A stretch of DNA of 64,000 bases from Bifiguratus adelaidae (GCA_002261195.1 MVBO01000010.1:1-64000); one strand, 5' to 3'; counted from the stretch's first letter, positions 1-13,130 are shown. The notes: generated from the letters alone by a model not told the origin. Numbers and translations: made by a program.

Positions 1-101
1 CCCCCCCCCCTCTTCGGCTCACCGAACCGAAACTGACGCCTCAAGGTCGCACAAGCATGATTTGAGGGCTGGATGGTCACCTTTAATTCCCATGAAACGA
101 G

Positions 102-108
102 TATAAAA
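102..108 (+). promoter_or_regulatory. TATA box of the hexosaminidase gene
   Basis: TATAAAA lies 36 bp before the start codon at 144, a normal position for a core promoter with a short leader. The window opens with ten C residues, which may be an assembly edge rather than part of the promoter. Confidence 0.6.
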
Positions 109-143
109 AGGTGGCACTCGAGATTGTGGCCCTTTGATTAACG

Positions 144-2031
144 ATGAAGGTCTGGCTCTCCATTGCCGCTGCTATTGCTGCGCTTTCGACAGCACAAGCT
201 GTGCTTGTCAACCCTTTGCCTAAGCCTGTGAACATGACCTGGTCTAACGATGGTCCCATCACTCTCACTTCTGGTTTCAAGATCAAAACTCCTAACAATG
301 CCATCTTGTCTGAAGCTGCTTCCCGCAACGTCCAATTGATCAGCAAGGGTAAGTTGCACCTTTATTCCATCGAATTGCAGATGACTTATTCGCATTTAAG
401 AGCGTTATGTGCCAAAGGCACCTGAGGGTCTTATGCCAAACTGGCCACCCTACCCAGGCGCGGATGGTCCATTCACCACCAAGCGTTCTGCTCGCTCCAT
501 CAACTCTTTGGATGTCAAGGTCGCCAACTTGACTGCCGATCTTCAACACGGTGTTGATGAGTCGTATACGCTCAGCATTGCTCCTGGCGCCGCCTCCATC
601 TCAGCTCAAACTGTCTGGGGTGCCCTTCGCGGTATGGAGACTTTCAATCAGATCGTTATCCAAAATCCCTCTGGCGGTCAGGATCTCATCGTAGAGAACA
701 GCGTCCATATTTCGGACGCTCCAATATATCCTCACCGTGGTCTCCTCCTTGACACAGCTCGTAACTTCTGCCCCGTGGAGTCTATTCTTAAGCAAATCGA
801 TGCCTTAGCTTGGTCCAAGATGAACGTGCTCCACTGGCATATGTCTGATACCCAATCCTGGCCCATGCAAATCAAGGCCTACCCTCAGATGACCAAGGAT
901 GCCTACTCCGCCTCGCAAATTTACACCACCAACGACGTCAAGACCGTCATCAACTATGCTCGTCAACGTGGTGTTCGTGTCCTTCCCGAACTCGACATGC
1001 CTGCTCACGCTAACTCCGGCTGGAAGCAAATTGACCCCAAGATTGTATCTTGCGGTGACTCTTGGTGGGATAACGATGGGTGGACTCAACACACCGCCGT
1101 TGAGCCCCCACCAGGACAATTGGACATTGCGTACAACGGAACCTACACTGCCATCACCAACGTTTATAACGAGCTTGCTGCCGCCTTCCCCGAACAATTC
1201 TGGCACGGAGGTTGGGATGAACCCGTCCCGTACTGCTACAACTACTCTTCTTCTGTCCATGAGTGGTTCGCTGCCAACTCTTCCCGCACTTTTACTGATC
1301 TTTACAACTACTTTGTTGAGAACGTTCACCCCATCTTGACCTCCAAGAAATCGAGAGCCATCTACTGGGAAGACGTAATTCTCGGTACTCCTAGCGTCGA
1401 TCCCTCCCTTTTGCCCTCCAAGACTACCATCATGCAAACATGGAACAATGGTCCTGTCAACACCAAGAAATTGACTTCCATGGGCTATGATGTCATTGTC
1501 TCCTCCGCTGACTTCTACTACCTCGACTGTGGTTTCGGTGGTTGGGTCACCAACGATAACCGTTACGACCAAGACGCGAACAACGGTGCCATCATTGGTG
1601 GTCTCGAAGTCATGTCATGGGGCGCTCCCGCTGGTGGTTTCAACTACCTCGGCACTGGTGGTTCCTGGTGTGCTCCTTACAAGAGCTGGCAACGTATCTA
1701 CGACTACGATGTCACATACAACTTGACTTCCGCCGAAGCTGCCCACGTTCTTGGTGGTGAAGTCGCCATGTGGTCTGAACAAGCTGATGCTACTGTTGTT
1801 GATGGCAAGGTCTGGCCTCGTACAGCTGCTTTTGCTGAATCCATGTGGTCTGGCAACCTTGACTCCGCTGGTAACAAGCGCTACAGAGACATGACTCAAC
1901 GTATCTTGGAATTCCGCGAGCGCCTCGTCGGCCGTGGTGTTTCCGCCGCTCCTCTTGTTCCTCAATACTGCTTGTCGCGGCCTCACCAATGTGACCTTAA
2001 CAGGGCTGAGTTCGTCGCTGGTTTTGACTAA
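144..2031 (+). CDS. Secreted beta-N-acetylhexosaminidase (GH20)
   Basis: Exo-hydrolase releasing terminal GlcNAc from chitin oligomers or N-glycans, probably secreted for chitin turnover. Two exons, 144-348 and 401-2031, separated by a 52-nt intron; the phase-1 donor GTAAGT and the acceptor at 399-400 restore the frame, giving about 611 residues. The N-terminus is a signal peptide (MKVWLSIAAAIAALSTAQA). Family landmarks follow in order: HWHMSDTQSWP, the catalytic Asp-Glu pair in FWHGGWDEP, QTWNNG, and GGEVAMWSEQ near the C-terminus, then a Cys-containing tail. The usual fungal motif is HxGGDE; here a Trp sits between Gly and Asp. A 255-residue minus-strand reading frame inside it is a shadow. 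AATAAA at 2089 is a plausible poly(A) signal. Confidence 0.95.
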
Positions 2032-2034
2032 ATT

Positions 2035-3006
2035 GCATGCACACATTTAGAGAACACGTAATGTCCATATGGTAACCAACTTCCACATAATAAATGTGTA
2101 ATACAACAAATACATGGCTCTATTTGCTTCCATGGTAGACTTGCATTGAGTATTTAGGTAATTGAACAGGTGCTTGAACAAAATCGTAGGTCGGCTCAAA
2201 TCGTGCTGTGTCGTCTATTCTCATTTGCCAACGGCTATACGAATGCACTCCTAGTGCAAAGTAGATATGTATGTATGTCAGTTATGTGTGCAGCAAGCCA
2301 CATAGCGCAAACACAGATTTCAGAGAAGCACAAAAATTGACAATGTATAGAGCGCAACGATCATTGACTCCACATGATTGTCCCAATCTTGGAGATCTGA
2401 CGAGAGTGTATAGGCGGCTCAAGTGCCAAACGAGACACTTTTCCAGAGAGATTTTGCTGTTTATAATAACAATGACAGTGCATGTTATCGACAGAAGCGC
2501 AAGGAGGATAACTCCGGCACGTAAAGGGCCACAAAGGCAACAATAGGAGGAAATGGGTTCGCGAGCCGTCTTGTGCGCTAAGATGAGAAGTGAACCCCGC
2601 TCTTTATACGACGACCGTTCAAGCTTGCCTCCGCTCAATCTGAAGTCCGGGTACTTGCATACCATGTGGAGCCGGCAACCGTGTTAGCTATTTTCGCACC
2701 TTCGGTTGCAAGACAATCCAAAGTTAGGGTCTCGGCGGTATGGCCCAATCACCACGCCAACCATTGTTTCGGAAAATGCCCAAATAATGAAATCCACTGT
2801 CAGAGAAGCAAAGCGCGCTCTGACGCGAGACAATAGTGACTTATATCTTCATGATGTGCCTTTTTGATAACTCCCTTAGCACAGGGCGCCACATGATAGG
2901 AGTTATACAACGGCGGTTGGATCACCACACTGAACCTAACAGAGGTTCAAGTCATTCCATACGTTACACGTGCACTTGGGCAAAGTAGCGATTGCCATCG
3001 TTGCAT
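2035..3006. other. Intergenic, no gene recognised
   Basis: About 1 kb with only short reading frames. The longest, 127 codons on the minus strand near 2282-2665, has no recognisable domain, signal peptide or convincing promoter. I see no RNA gene or repeat. Confidence 0.4.
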
Positions 3007-3817
3007 TCAACGCAACAGGCTGTCTGTAGCAGCACTTCTACCTCTGGTAACTTGAAGATACATTGAGCTTAAACATTCATAGAATGCCGTGCATCTGTCG
3101 GCATAATATTGGTTCCAATTTGGGCATCCCGCACCTCCAGATTGGCAATAACATCGTTGGCGAGCCCTATAGTCTGATTGCATGGTACCATCAAGGCAAG
3201 CGTAAGGATTGTCGCATCTTCCTTTAGACGTGTGGTACTTGTAAGCCTCAAAGCTGTGAAGGAGTAAATAATCGCTGCGTAAATCTTCCCTCGACAGCAC
3301 CTACTATTATTCACGTCTCGATTATCGTAGTAATAGTTCGTCCATGCTTGTCGCCAATGAGCTTATTATCCAGACCCTTGTAACAATCATTACAATAATC
3401 CTTGGCCAGATAGTGCTTGTCAACCTCGTCGCAACCATTATGAGGTTATTGTAGCAGTATTGGGGACCTTTGGTGTCAGCCAGGGTCCTTGCTGTCGAGG
3501 CAAGTGTAGAGCGCTTTGCAATCATTGAATCGTTTGAAGTGCTGTCAGCGTCTGGACAATTGCGTGAGTAGTTAGTGTCTGCACAATACTTTCTTCCGCG
3601 ATAATCAGTCAAGGTATTGCTATCGAGGCACTTGTATAGTTGTTGTAGTTACGGCTCGCATTGAAGCGTTCCGTCGTTTCTAGGAGGGGTAAGCGAGTTT
3701 TAGCCATGTGAATGATTTGTCCATGTAGCTTTTACGCAACTCACCGTTCTGAGCAAAAGCGTTGGACGATAGGCAACCGATGACAGCAATGCCTGCAATG
3801 ATGTGCTGAATGTGCAT
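3007..3817 (-). pseudogene. Decayed secreted Cys-repeat protein
   Basis: The 5' end looks like a normal gene: a TATAAA at 4010-4015 (minus strand), an ATG at 3817, a clear signal peptide (MHIQHIIAGIAVIGCLSSNAFA) and a GTGAGT donor right after Gln-Asn. Downstream, several copies of one unit can be read, but in different frames: Y-x-C-L-D, about five residues, D-Y-R-x-R-x-x-C, then N-x3-C-P. Clear copies start with YKCLDSNTLTDYRGRKYC, YTCLDSKDPG and YACLDGTMQSDYRARQRC; the last ends CTAFYECL. Stops and frame changes interrupt the series and I could not join the units with canonical introns. It may be a pseudogene or a multi-exon gene I failed to splice. Related domains are often small secreted Cys-rich proteins, but I do not recognise the family. 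Confidence 0.5.
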
Positions 3818-4365
3818 GATCAAGCGTCGTCCTTTATGGCACAGCAAGCGGGAAAGAATTTTGTTCATTTTACTGCTCTCTTTTACAACTTTGTCTTGGA
3901 TTTCATTGTGTTCGTGGTTTCCATAAGTGGTCATTGCTGCAGCGCAGCCCTGCTCAATTCGGCAATCTATCCGTCTCGCCCGGTGTCATTGTTGCTCTGA
4001 AACATTGGGTTTATAGATCCTTTTGCTTGCTATACGTGGCATGGGAGTTTTGTCGGAGAGTACCAAACCGGCGTTGTATTGCAAGGTAGGAGAACAACCA
4101 TTGAGTCTGCACTAATGTACAGCTGTTTTCGTCCGTATCCTGAGCCACTGTGCGTGAAGGCGAGGCATAAAATCAACTTTGCAGTCAATGACTCCTCCAG
4201 ACAATGATGGATGAAGAGAATTAGTGACATTGATGTCTATCGCACCCTATATCCTCTCCTCAATCACATTGACAGCCTGGCGAGAACTCACCCGAACCCT
4301 AACCCAACTGCATTCATAGCCAATTCAAGCGACACGGCGAGGTTTCGGTGGCCGCTAGGTGGAGG

Positions 4366-4953
4366 ATGGTAGGTATACTCCTTCTGTGGATGTGCATCGC
4401 TCGACGAGCAGACGTTCTAAGTAGCCCTTTTATAGATTCGCTTCATACTCGTGCAAAATCGTCAGGGCAAAACGAGATTATCAAAGTGGTACGTTCCCTA
4501 CGAGGATGATGAAAAAGTCAAGTTGAAGGGAGAGGTGCATCGACTCATTGCACCAAGAGACCAAAAGCATCAGAGTAACTTTGTGGAGGTAAGTCGCAGG
4601 TTTATCCAAAGGTGTCGTCTGACATTGCCAAGTTTCGAAACTACAAAATCGTGTATCGACGGTACGCTGGACTTTTCTTTTGCGTCTGCGTCGATGCGAA
4701 CGACAATGAGCTAGCGTACCTAGAAGCCATACATTTCTTTGTGGAAGTGCTGGATGCTTTCTTTGGCAATGTGTGTGAGCTTGATCTGGTGTTTAATTTC
4801 TACAAGGTACGTGTTGCAACAGGTGGATGTAGAAGCTCATAGTTTTGGCAGGTGTATTCTATACTAGACGAAGTCTTTTTGGCCGGGGAGATCGAGGAAA
4901 CAAGCAAGCACATCATCTTGACACGCTTGGATCATTTGGACAAGTTAGAGTGA
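4366..4953 (+). CDS. APS2: AP-2 adaptor complex sigma subunit
   Basis: Small chain of the AP-2 clathrin adaptor, which acts in endocytosis at the plasma membrane. Four phase-checked exons: 4366-4368, 4436-4588, 4633-4806, 4852-4953. The first coding exon is only the ATG, followed at once by a GTAGGT donor; exon 2 continues [19 protein letters not shown]. Characteristic sequence runs through [53 protein letters not shown] and [10 protein letters not shown], the full longin-type sigma chain of about 144 residues, the normal family length. The invariant regions make sigma-2 a better call than sigma-1 or sigma-3. Confidence 0.95.
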
Positions 4954-5156
4954 TGCAAAGAAACAGACATCAATGTCTAAACTGTACATGTGTTTCAATT
5001 CTATACCCTGCTTCCAGACCATGATGGCTAAAGACGCACAAAGTGATAGAGGGCCATATCTTAGTTCGTAGCCGGGCCACGTCCTTTATGAACAATCAAC
5101 AGTAGGAAAACATGAAGCAATATCTTCTAGGTACTTTCGACTATAGCGACACATTT

Positions 5157-6057
<901 letters not shown>

Positions 6058-6065
6058 TCAACACT

Positions 6066-6111
6066 CTAGATGAGCTAACACAGCAAGAGATGAGTAGAGA
6101 TGAGTACTTAC
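6066..6111 (-). other. Probable 5' UTR intron of ARF1
   Basis: On the minus strand a GTAAGT donor at 6111 and a CTAG acceptor ending at 6066 frame 46 nt just upstream of the ARF1 start at 6030. The size and sites match the coding introns nearby. The rest of 6112-6561, the divergent spacer to the cyclophilin gene, holds nothing else I can name. Confidence 0.5.
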
Positions 6112-6561
6112 AGTCAAAGAGATCGCTGCAAGACTCCAGGCACGCACGTCGGAGAGTATCTGAAAATGCTTTCGTCATCAAAACTGGAGGGGAAAATTGG
6201 CGCGCTCTCTTTTTGCTTGTCACCGTGCTTGGGTTGCTTTTGACTCCTGTCGTCCTATCCATTGGAGTGATATGGTACACGGTATTGGTCATTGTAGGTT
6301 GGTAGGATAGATATACATAAAGAGAAAGAGAAAAGTGAGAGAGATACACAGATTGTTTAGTACATTGAGATTGAGAGGAAACTGAGGATGAATAGCAATG
6401 TTTGGATAGAGGCTACAAAAGTTGAACCCAAGAGATACCATAAGATCCACCATACAATCACTGCCTGTCATGCTTTGATAGGAGAAAATACATTCGTTCT
6501 GTAAGCCAACATATTATACAAGGCCATGAATTGGGCGAATTTCCCACATTGGGTTGCTGTC

Positions 6562-8088
6562 ATGGAGGTGAATCCTCGAGTGTTCTTTGACATTGACATT
6601 GATGGCAACAGAGGTGAGTGATGGGACTGATCCTTATAGGTATGCACAAACTCACCGGTATTGTTTGCCTAGCCGGCAGAATCGTTATGGAACTGTTTCG
6701 CGATGAGGTGCCTAGGACAGCTGAGAATTTTCGGGCACTCTGTACAGGTGAGGGGCTTTTTTTGCAGTACCATGAAGGCTATGGCCGATTGACCAAAGAC
6801 GCAACGTGACGAATAGGCGAGAAGGGTATTGGAAAGGCCAGCAATATGCCTCTCCATTATGCTGGATCTATATTTCACAGGTAAGATTATCGTCTGTAAT
6901 CTACATTGGAAATGCGGATGCAAAAGCTCATCCTGACGCTACGCCTGGATAGAGTGATCAAGGGGTTCATGATACAGGGAGGTGACTTCACACGACGTAA
7001 TGGCACTGGCGGAGAGAGCATTTACGGTGGTACATTTGCCGGTATGTGTTGTAACGTGGCGCCTCCTGGATATCCATCTGACCATTCGCTTGCATGCAGA
7101 TGAAAGCTTTAAAAGGAAGCATGATGCGCAAGGTCTCTTATCCATGGCCAATCGTGGTCCCAACACTGCAAGCTCTCAATTTTTCATCATTACGAGACCA
7201 ACGCCCCATTTGGACGGCAAGCACGTTGTGTTTGGGCGCGTTGTGAAGGGGTATGAGATTGTGGAGCAGATTGAGAATTTGCCGGTAGACGCCAAAGATC
7301 ACCCTTTGAGTATGGTCATGATTGCTCATTGCGGTGAGCTCGTCCTACAACTTCCTCCCGAAGTATTAGGTAAGTATGCACATGCTGCCCAGGTCAATGG
7401 ATGTAGGTCTAACTATTGTCTTGCAGCAAAACAAGCAAGCAAAAAAGCACGCAGTGCGTCGAGATCCAGCTCGGCTTCCACATCGCGGTCATCATCTCCG
7501 ACATCGGATCGTTCGGAAGAGGAACATAAGAAGCAAAAGAAGGATCGGAGCAGACACAAGAGTCATCGGCACTCGAGCAAAAAGAGCAAGGAGAAGCGAC
7601 ACAAGAAGAGAAGACGTAATATCAGCTCAGATCAAGCCTCGCGTTCAGAGGAGGAAGCAGACCGGAGGGCTGGACGAGGAAGGTCGCCTACGAGACGGAC
7701 AGAAAAGCGAATGGCCAGTAACGGTGACACTTCAAAGAGGAAGATAGAAGTGGAAAAAAGGGATCGATCTCGATCCGCTTCGCCATATCGTTCTCGTTCT
7801 CGCCCACGATACCGATCACGCTCCCGGTCTCCACGGTCAAATGAATCAAGTTATCGACCTGGATACAGTGATAGGGATAGACCCTACGTGCCGGAATGGG
7901 AACGTGACCGAGGCTTTTCGCCTGATCGACGAGACGAGCACCATGAGAGAGAACCCAAAATAAAATACAAGGGCCGAGGAGCCATGGTAAGTTCCCTGCG
8001 CTTGATCCCAATCCATGGCCTCTATTAACGACATGTGCAGAAATATAGAGAAGAATTGGGTCGTCGTGGTGGCATGCGAGCCTGGTGA
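6562..8088 (+). CDS. Nuclear cyclophilin with RS domain (peptidyl-prolyl isomerase)
   Basis: Peptidyl-prolyl cis-trans isomerase fused to an arginine/serine-rich tail, the PPIG/NKTR/CYP63 type linked to splicing speckles. Seven phase-checked exons: 6562-6613, 6673-6747, 6817-6880, 6953-7041, 7100-7369, 7427-7986, 8041-8088. The cyclophilin fold shows [47 protein letters not shown] and HVVFGRV. Residues after about 185 are rich in RS, KK and SRSRS repeats. The 57-nt intron at 7370-7426 has no stop and stays in frame, so retention would add 19 residues. An in-frame ATG at 6526 would extend the N-terminus by 12 residues; 6562 gives the family-typical start. It converges on CRIPT, 71 bp away. Confidence 0.92.
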
Positions 8089-8159
8089 TACAATTCTACT
8101 GTACAATAAACACACGTGTATACCATAGCCACCCTGTCGTGGCATGGCGAGCATCCCAA

Positions 8160-8654
8160 TCACTTTGAGCTTTGCTTGTAGTTTGTGGTATCGAGAACCT
8201 AAACCGTCGTTAAGACACGCTCTACCTCCACACGGGGCACTGACCTGCTTACCACACATGGCGCATATACCTTGCTTGTAAGCGCAAGCTAAACCAGAGC
8301 GTTAGCACCCCACCATGACATGCCACTCCCGCACTTGCCTTGACAATAATTGGCTTGGTCTTGGTGTACGCCCATCTTGCATATGCGACACTTGTTCTCG
8401 TAGGGGGCAAACCTAGGCCAAAAATGTAAGAGGTATGCTCATGCGGCAAAGACGGTAAACTTGCCTCTTTTTGGCGCTTTTGGACAAGAGCTTGTTCTCC
8501 TTGAGTTTTCGATCGGAGCCTTTGGTGGCATTAGGTGCCATGGGCGCGAAGGCGTGTGTCATGTTCACTTACTGCTTGCGTTCCGTGAGCCTTCCTTCCA
8601 CTTGTCAGGAACAGCGACTTTGGCCAGCTTCTTTTCACACTTTGAACACACCAT
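8160..8654 (-). CDS. CRIPT homologue, Cys-rich zinc protein
   Basis: Small conserved eukaryotic protein with paired CxxC zinc motifs; in other species it is associated with the minor spliceosome. Five phase-checked exons (minus): 8654-8573, 8519-8465, 8412-8339, 8288-8245, 8198-8160, giving 97 residues, the usual size. Landmarks: MVCSKCEKKL, FAPYENKCRICKMGVHQ, YCQACAYKQGICAMCGKQV and the tail VLDTTNYKQSSK. Two of its four introns (8413-8464 and 8289-8338) must start with GC, not GT, to keep the frame; both donors read GCAAGT. It starts 101 bp downstream of the methionine synthase stop on the same strand. Confidence 0.93.
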
Positions 8655-8755
8655 GTGAGCAAGGCAAAGAGTGGAAACGAAACACTGTATTAAGCTACTA
8701 CAAATGGACAAGAAATGCACTTTTGGAATTTGTTCTAAGGCAGCGATGGATAGCT

Positions 8756-11700
8756 CTAATTGTAGGCAAGGATGGTGGCCAAGTTGCGCTCAACCTCTTC
8801 AAAGTCTCCTTTTCGTCGAGCGCAATAGTCTTCCACTTGATCCTTGTCAATCTTACCGACGGCAAAATATTTGGATTGTGGGTGGGCAAAGTAGAGACCA
8901 CTGACGGCAGCAGCGGGAAACATGGCGAGAGAGTCAGTCAACTTGATGCCCGTCTTCTCTTCAATGTTGGCCAAGGACCACATGGTTCGTTTCTCTTCGT
9001 GATCGGGTTGTGAAGGGTATCCAGGTGCGGGACGAATGCCTTGATACTTGAGAGCAAACATGTCGGCAGCGCTCAGGTTCTCTTCACTGGCGTAGCCCCA
9101 GTATTCCTTTCGGACGCGCTCGTGCATGACCTCGGCGAACGACTCGGCAAGACGATCAGCTAAGGCTTTGGCCATAATGACAGAGTAGTCATCGTGATCT
9201 TGTTCATAATCCTTGACCAGCTCGTCGCATCCAAAAATGCCTACAGCGAACATGCCCATATAATCGGCGATGCTGGACTCTTTGGGAGCGACAAAATCAG
9301 ACAAGCAATAATAAGGCTCATCTCCGTCCTAAGTGTCGAAAGCGTTAATTTCAAAGTCGTGACAGGAAAAGGAGAATGACTTGCCTTCTCTGCCTGTTGG
9401 CGAAGACCAAAGAAGGTTGCAGCCACCTTATCACGCGACTCAGACTCATAAATCTGGCAAAAATCATTCAGTACACGGTAACCAGAAATTGACATGTTTC
9501 GAGATTCACCTCAATGTCATCGCCAACTGAGTTGGCAGGATAAAAGGCAATGATACCCTTTGCGGTAAAAGCCTTCTTGGCACGGATCATCTTCAGCATG
9601 GCGATGGCGTCGTCGTAAAGTCGCTTGGCTTCGGCACCGACGGCTTCATCGTCGAAGATCTTGGGGAAACCTCGGTTGGGATACCTTCCTCTCAACTGGA
9701 ATACTTGGAAGAAGGGATTCCAATCAATCTTTTCCAAGAGCTCGTCTAGGGGATAGTCGTCAAAGACGGTCATGCCCATAGCATTGGGAGCAACCAGCGG
9801 TGGTGATTGTTGAAAGTCAATCTTGAACTTGCGTTCACGCGCGTTGGCAAGGGTCAAGAGCCGCTTGTCCTCAAGGCCATCAAGGTATTCAGTCCTCATC
9901 TCGTCATATTCTTCCCGAATCTCCTCTGTAAAGTCTTCGCAGAGCTTTTTATCGAGCAGACTGGCGACGACCGGTACTGATCTTGAGGCATCCAGAACAT
10001 ATACTACTGCTCCAGTATACTTGGGAGCTATCTTGACAGCCGTGTGCATCTTACTGGTGGTCGCACCTCCGATGAGAAGAGGAATCTTCATGCCAGCACG
10101 TTCCAATTCCGACGCGACGACAGTCATCTCTTCGAGCGATGGTGTGATAAGACCTGACAGACCAATGACGTCCGCCTTCTCCTCTATAGCTGCCTCGATG
10201 ATCTTTGGATAGGGTACCATGACACCAAGGTCGATGACACGGTAATTGTTGCATCCGAGCACGACACCACAAATGTTCTTGCCAATGTCATGGACATCTC
10301 CCTTAACGGTTGCCATGATGATTGTACCGTTACCTTTGATTTCAGTTTCACCGTTGGCCAGCATATCTTCTTCCTTTTCCACCTTGATGTACTCTACGAG
10401 ATACGCCACAGCCTTCTTCATCACACTAAAGAGCGAGCGTCAGTGGTATTTCCAGTAGACAATGCGCTTAAGGACTTACCGAGCCGAGCGAATGACTTGG
10501 GGCAAAAACATCTTTCCCTTTCCGAAAAGGTCGCCTACAATGTTCATACCATCCATCAATGGACCTTCAATGACATTGAGCGCCCGAGGATATTTTTCCT
10601 TGTTTTGACGAGCTTCTTCAACGTCAGCCTCAATGAATTTCATGATACCCTTGACCAAAGCGTGACTGATGCGCGCAGTCACATCGCTCTTTCTCCATTC
10701 CTCCTCATCTTCATCCTTTTTGGCATCCTTGGAATGGGCTTTGGCGTATTCCAAGAGTTTCTCAGTCACATCAGGATCCCGGTTCCAGAGCGCATCCTCG
10801 CACAATTGAAGCAGATCCTTGGGAATCTCATCGTATACCGTCAAGAAACCAGCATTGACGATACCCATGTCCATTCGGGCTTTAATGGCATGGAACTAGG
10901 AAAAACAATCAGTCTCCATACAAATCTTTCAAGACATCCGTTCAACACTTACCAAAAAGACAGAGTGCATGGCTTCTCTGACCTTGTCCATACCACGGAA
11001 GGAGAAAGACAAGTTAGATACACCTCCACTGACCTTCGCACCTGGCAAATTCTGCTTTATCATACGCGTAGCCTCTATGAACTCGACACCGTAGTTGTTG
11101 TGCTCTTCCATACCCGTGGCGATCGTGAGAATGTTTGGATCGAAAATGATGTCTTGAGGATTAAAGCCGATTTTGTTGACGAGGAGATCGTAAGACCGCT
11201 TGCAAATAGCATACTTTCGATCCTTTTCAGCTGCTTGACCGGTTTCGTCAAAGGCCATGACCACAACAGCAGCACCAAATCTCTTGATCATGCGAGCCTT
11301 CTTTGTAAAGTCTTCTTCGCCTTCCTTCAAGGAGATAGAGTTGACGATACATTTTCCTTGAGCACACTTCAAGCCAGCTTCAATGACAGCAAAGTTGGAC
11401 GAATCAATCATGAGCGGTACTCTTGCGATATCTGGGTCACTAGCAAGCGAATTCAAGAACCTGGTCATTGCAGCTTTGCCGTCTAAAAGACCTTCGTCGA
11501 AGTTGACGTCCACAATCTGCGCTCCATTCTCCACTTGGTTCCGAGCAATGATAAGAGCGTCTTCGTATTCGCCTTTGAGAATGTGTCGACAGAATTTCCG
11601 GGAACCGGCGACATTGCAACGTTCACCAACATTGACAAAACCTGTGGTTTCGTCGAATTTGAGGATCTCAAGACCTGAAAGCAGCATATTCTGCTCTGTA

Positions 11701-12821
11701 GGCTCATGCTCAGGTTTCGGCCGGGGCGGATACTTTTCAGCAACTTCCTTGATGGCTTTGATATGGTCAGGAGTGGTACCACAGCAACCACCGAGAATAG
11801 TCACAAGACCTTCCTTTGCAAATTGCTCGACCTTGGAAGCCATGGCGGCCGGAGACTCGTCGTATTCACCCATAGCATTGGGTAAACCCTAGCGATAGCA
11901 TAAGTTACGATCTTTGGGCCCTTATCGTTACTTACAGCATTAGGGTAGCAAATAACGTGTGCACCAGTAGCCTTACCAATGTTCTTGATGAACGGTCTCA
12001 TTTGATCCGCACCAAGGGCACAGTTAAGACCGATGGCAATGGGTTTGGTGTGGGCGAGCGAGACGACGAAGGCTTCACCAGTTTGACCAGACAATGTACG
12101 ACCAGACTGATCGACAATAGTACCAGAAATGAAGACGGGTAACTCTGGATAACCCTCCTCCTCTACCAGTCTCGTGTAGGCATAGGCCACTGCCTTGGAG
12201 TTAAGCGTGTCAAAAATGGTCTCAATAAGCAAAACATCACATCCACCATCGATCAGACCCTTGATCTGCTCAGTATAAGCGTCCGCAAGCTCATCAAAAG
12301 TGATGTTTCGGAAGGCAGGGTTTTCGACCGATGGAGAGATAGATAAGGTTCTGTTAGTGGGTCCGATGGCTCCAAGCACGAAACGAGGTTTGCTCGGATC
12401 GCGCGCTGTCACCTCAGCACATGCTTCTTTGGCCACTTTGACAGCCTCAAAATTAATCTTGTAAGCCCAGTCCTGGAGACCATAGTCGAGCTGACTGATG
12501 CTGGTGCCCGAGAATGTATTCGTTTCGACAAAGTCGGCGCCGGCCTCAAGGTATTGCAAGTGGATGTTCTTGATGTGTTGCGGCTGAGTGATGACGAGGA
12601 TATCGTTGTTGCCTTTGAGCGGTAGACTGTGATCCTTGAACACTTCACCTGCAATGCCTCATCAGGACCTGACATTCAACATGGCAACGGCTCTTACCTC
12701 TGAAATCCTCCTCTGTCAGCTTGAGACGCTGTACCATAGTACCCATAGCGCCATCAAGGAACATGATACGCTTCTTGAGCGTATCCAAGATGTACTGACG
12801 TACATCAAGTTCAGCTGTCAT
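8756..12821 (-). CDS. metH: Cobalamin-dependent methionine synthase
   Basis: Transfers methyl from methyl-tetrahydrofolate to homocysteine through B12. Seven phase-checked exons (minus): 12821-12698, 12648-11936, 11888-10953, 10895-10480, 10425-9510, 9453-9385, 9328-8756; 1248 residues, full length for the family. Domains in order: homocysteine-binding ([18 protein letters not shown], the zinc Cys pair in [11 protein letters not shown]); pterin-binding ([19 protein letters not shown]); B12 cap and Rossmann domains with the cobalt-ligand motif [10 protein letters not shown], then [13 protein letters not shown] and LIGGATTS; reactivation domain with SAM-site sequence [12 protein letters not shown]. 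No active-site loss seen. Most Dikarya have only the B12-independent Met6 enzyme. The intron at 9329-9384 has a GC donor. Confidence 0.97.
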
Positions 12822-13130
12822 GGTGGTGAGCAAAAAAGACGCGATAGATCAATTTTTCGATTTCGCCGTTTTTCATCTTCCGGACATTGGATGAGCTTCT
12901 ATGGCGCATGGTATTGGATAGTATGGCTTTGATGGGGTATCTACGAGTGACGATGGCTACTTGAATGTATCATGGAAGGCTTTTGACCGCCACATGTCTT
13001 TACATCGCAAAGGGATTTTTTCTTCATGGGCAGGGCTGTTCAATGAGCCTTCATTCATGGATCATGACTCGATCTTGTGAAATTGATTTTGAATACACTG
13101 CTCCTGACAATGATAGCTTCGGCCTGCTCA

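Noticed and set aside
1-10. Poly-C run at the window edge
   Set aside because: Probably an assembly or cloning artefact; no biological feature inferred.
805-1572. 255-codon minus-strand reading frame
   Set aside because: Antisense shadow of the GH20 hexosaminidase.
2282-2665. 127-codon minus-strand reading frame downstream of the hexosaminidase
   Set aside because: No domain, no convincing start context or exon neighbours; expected by chance in this spacer.
7370-7426. Unspliced reading of the RS cyclophilin through 7370-7426
   Set aside because: The segment is in frame but carries GTAAGT and TTGCAG sites, and its removal joins the phases normally; kept only as a possible retained intron.
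10290-11486. 398-codon plus-strand reading frame
   Set aside because: Antisense shadow of the methionine synthase exons; no domain and no independent support.
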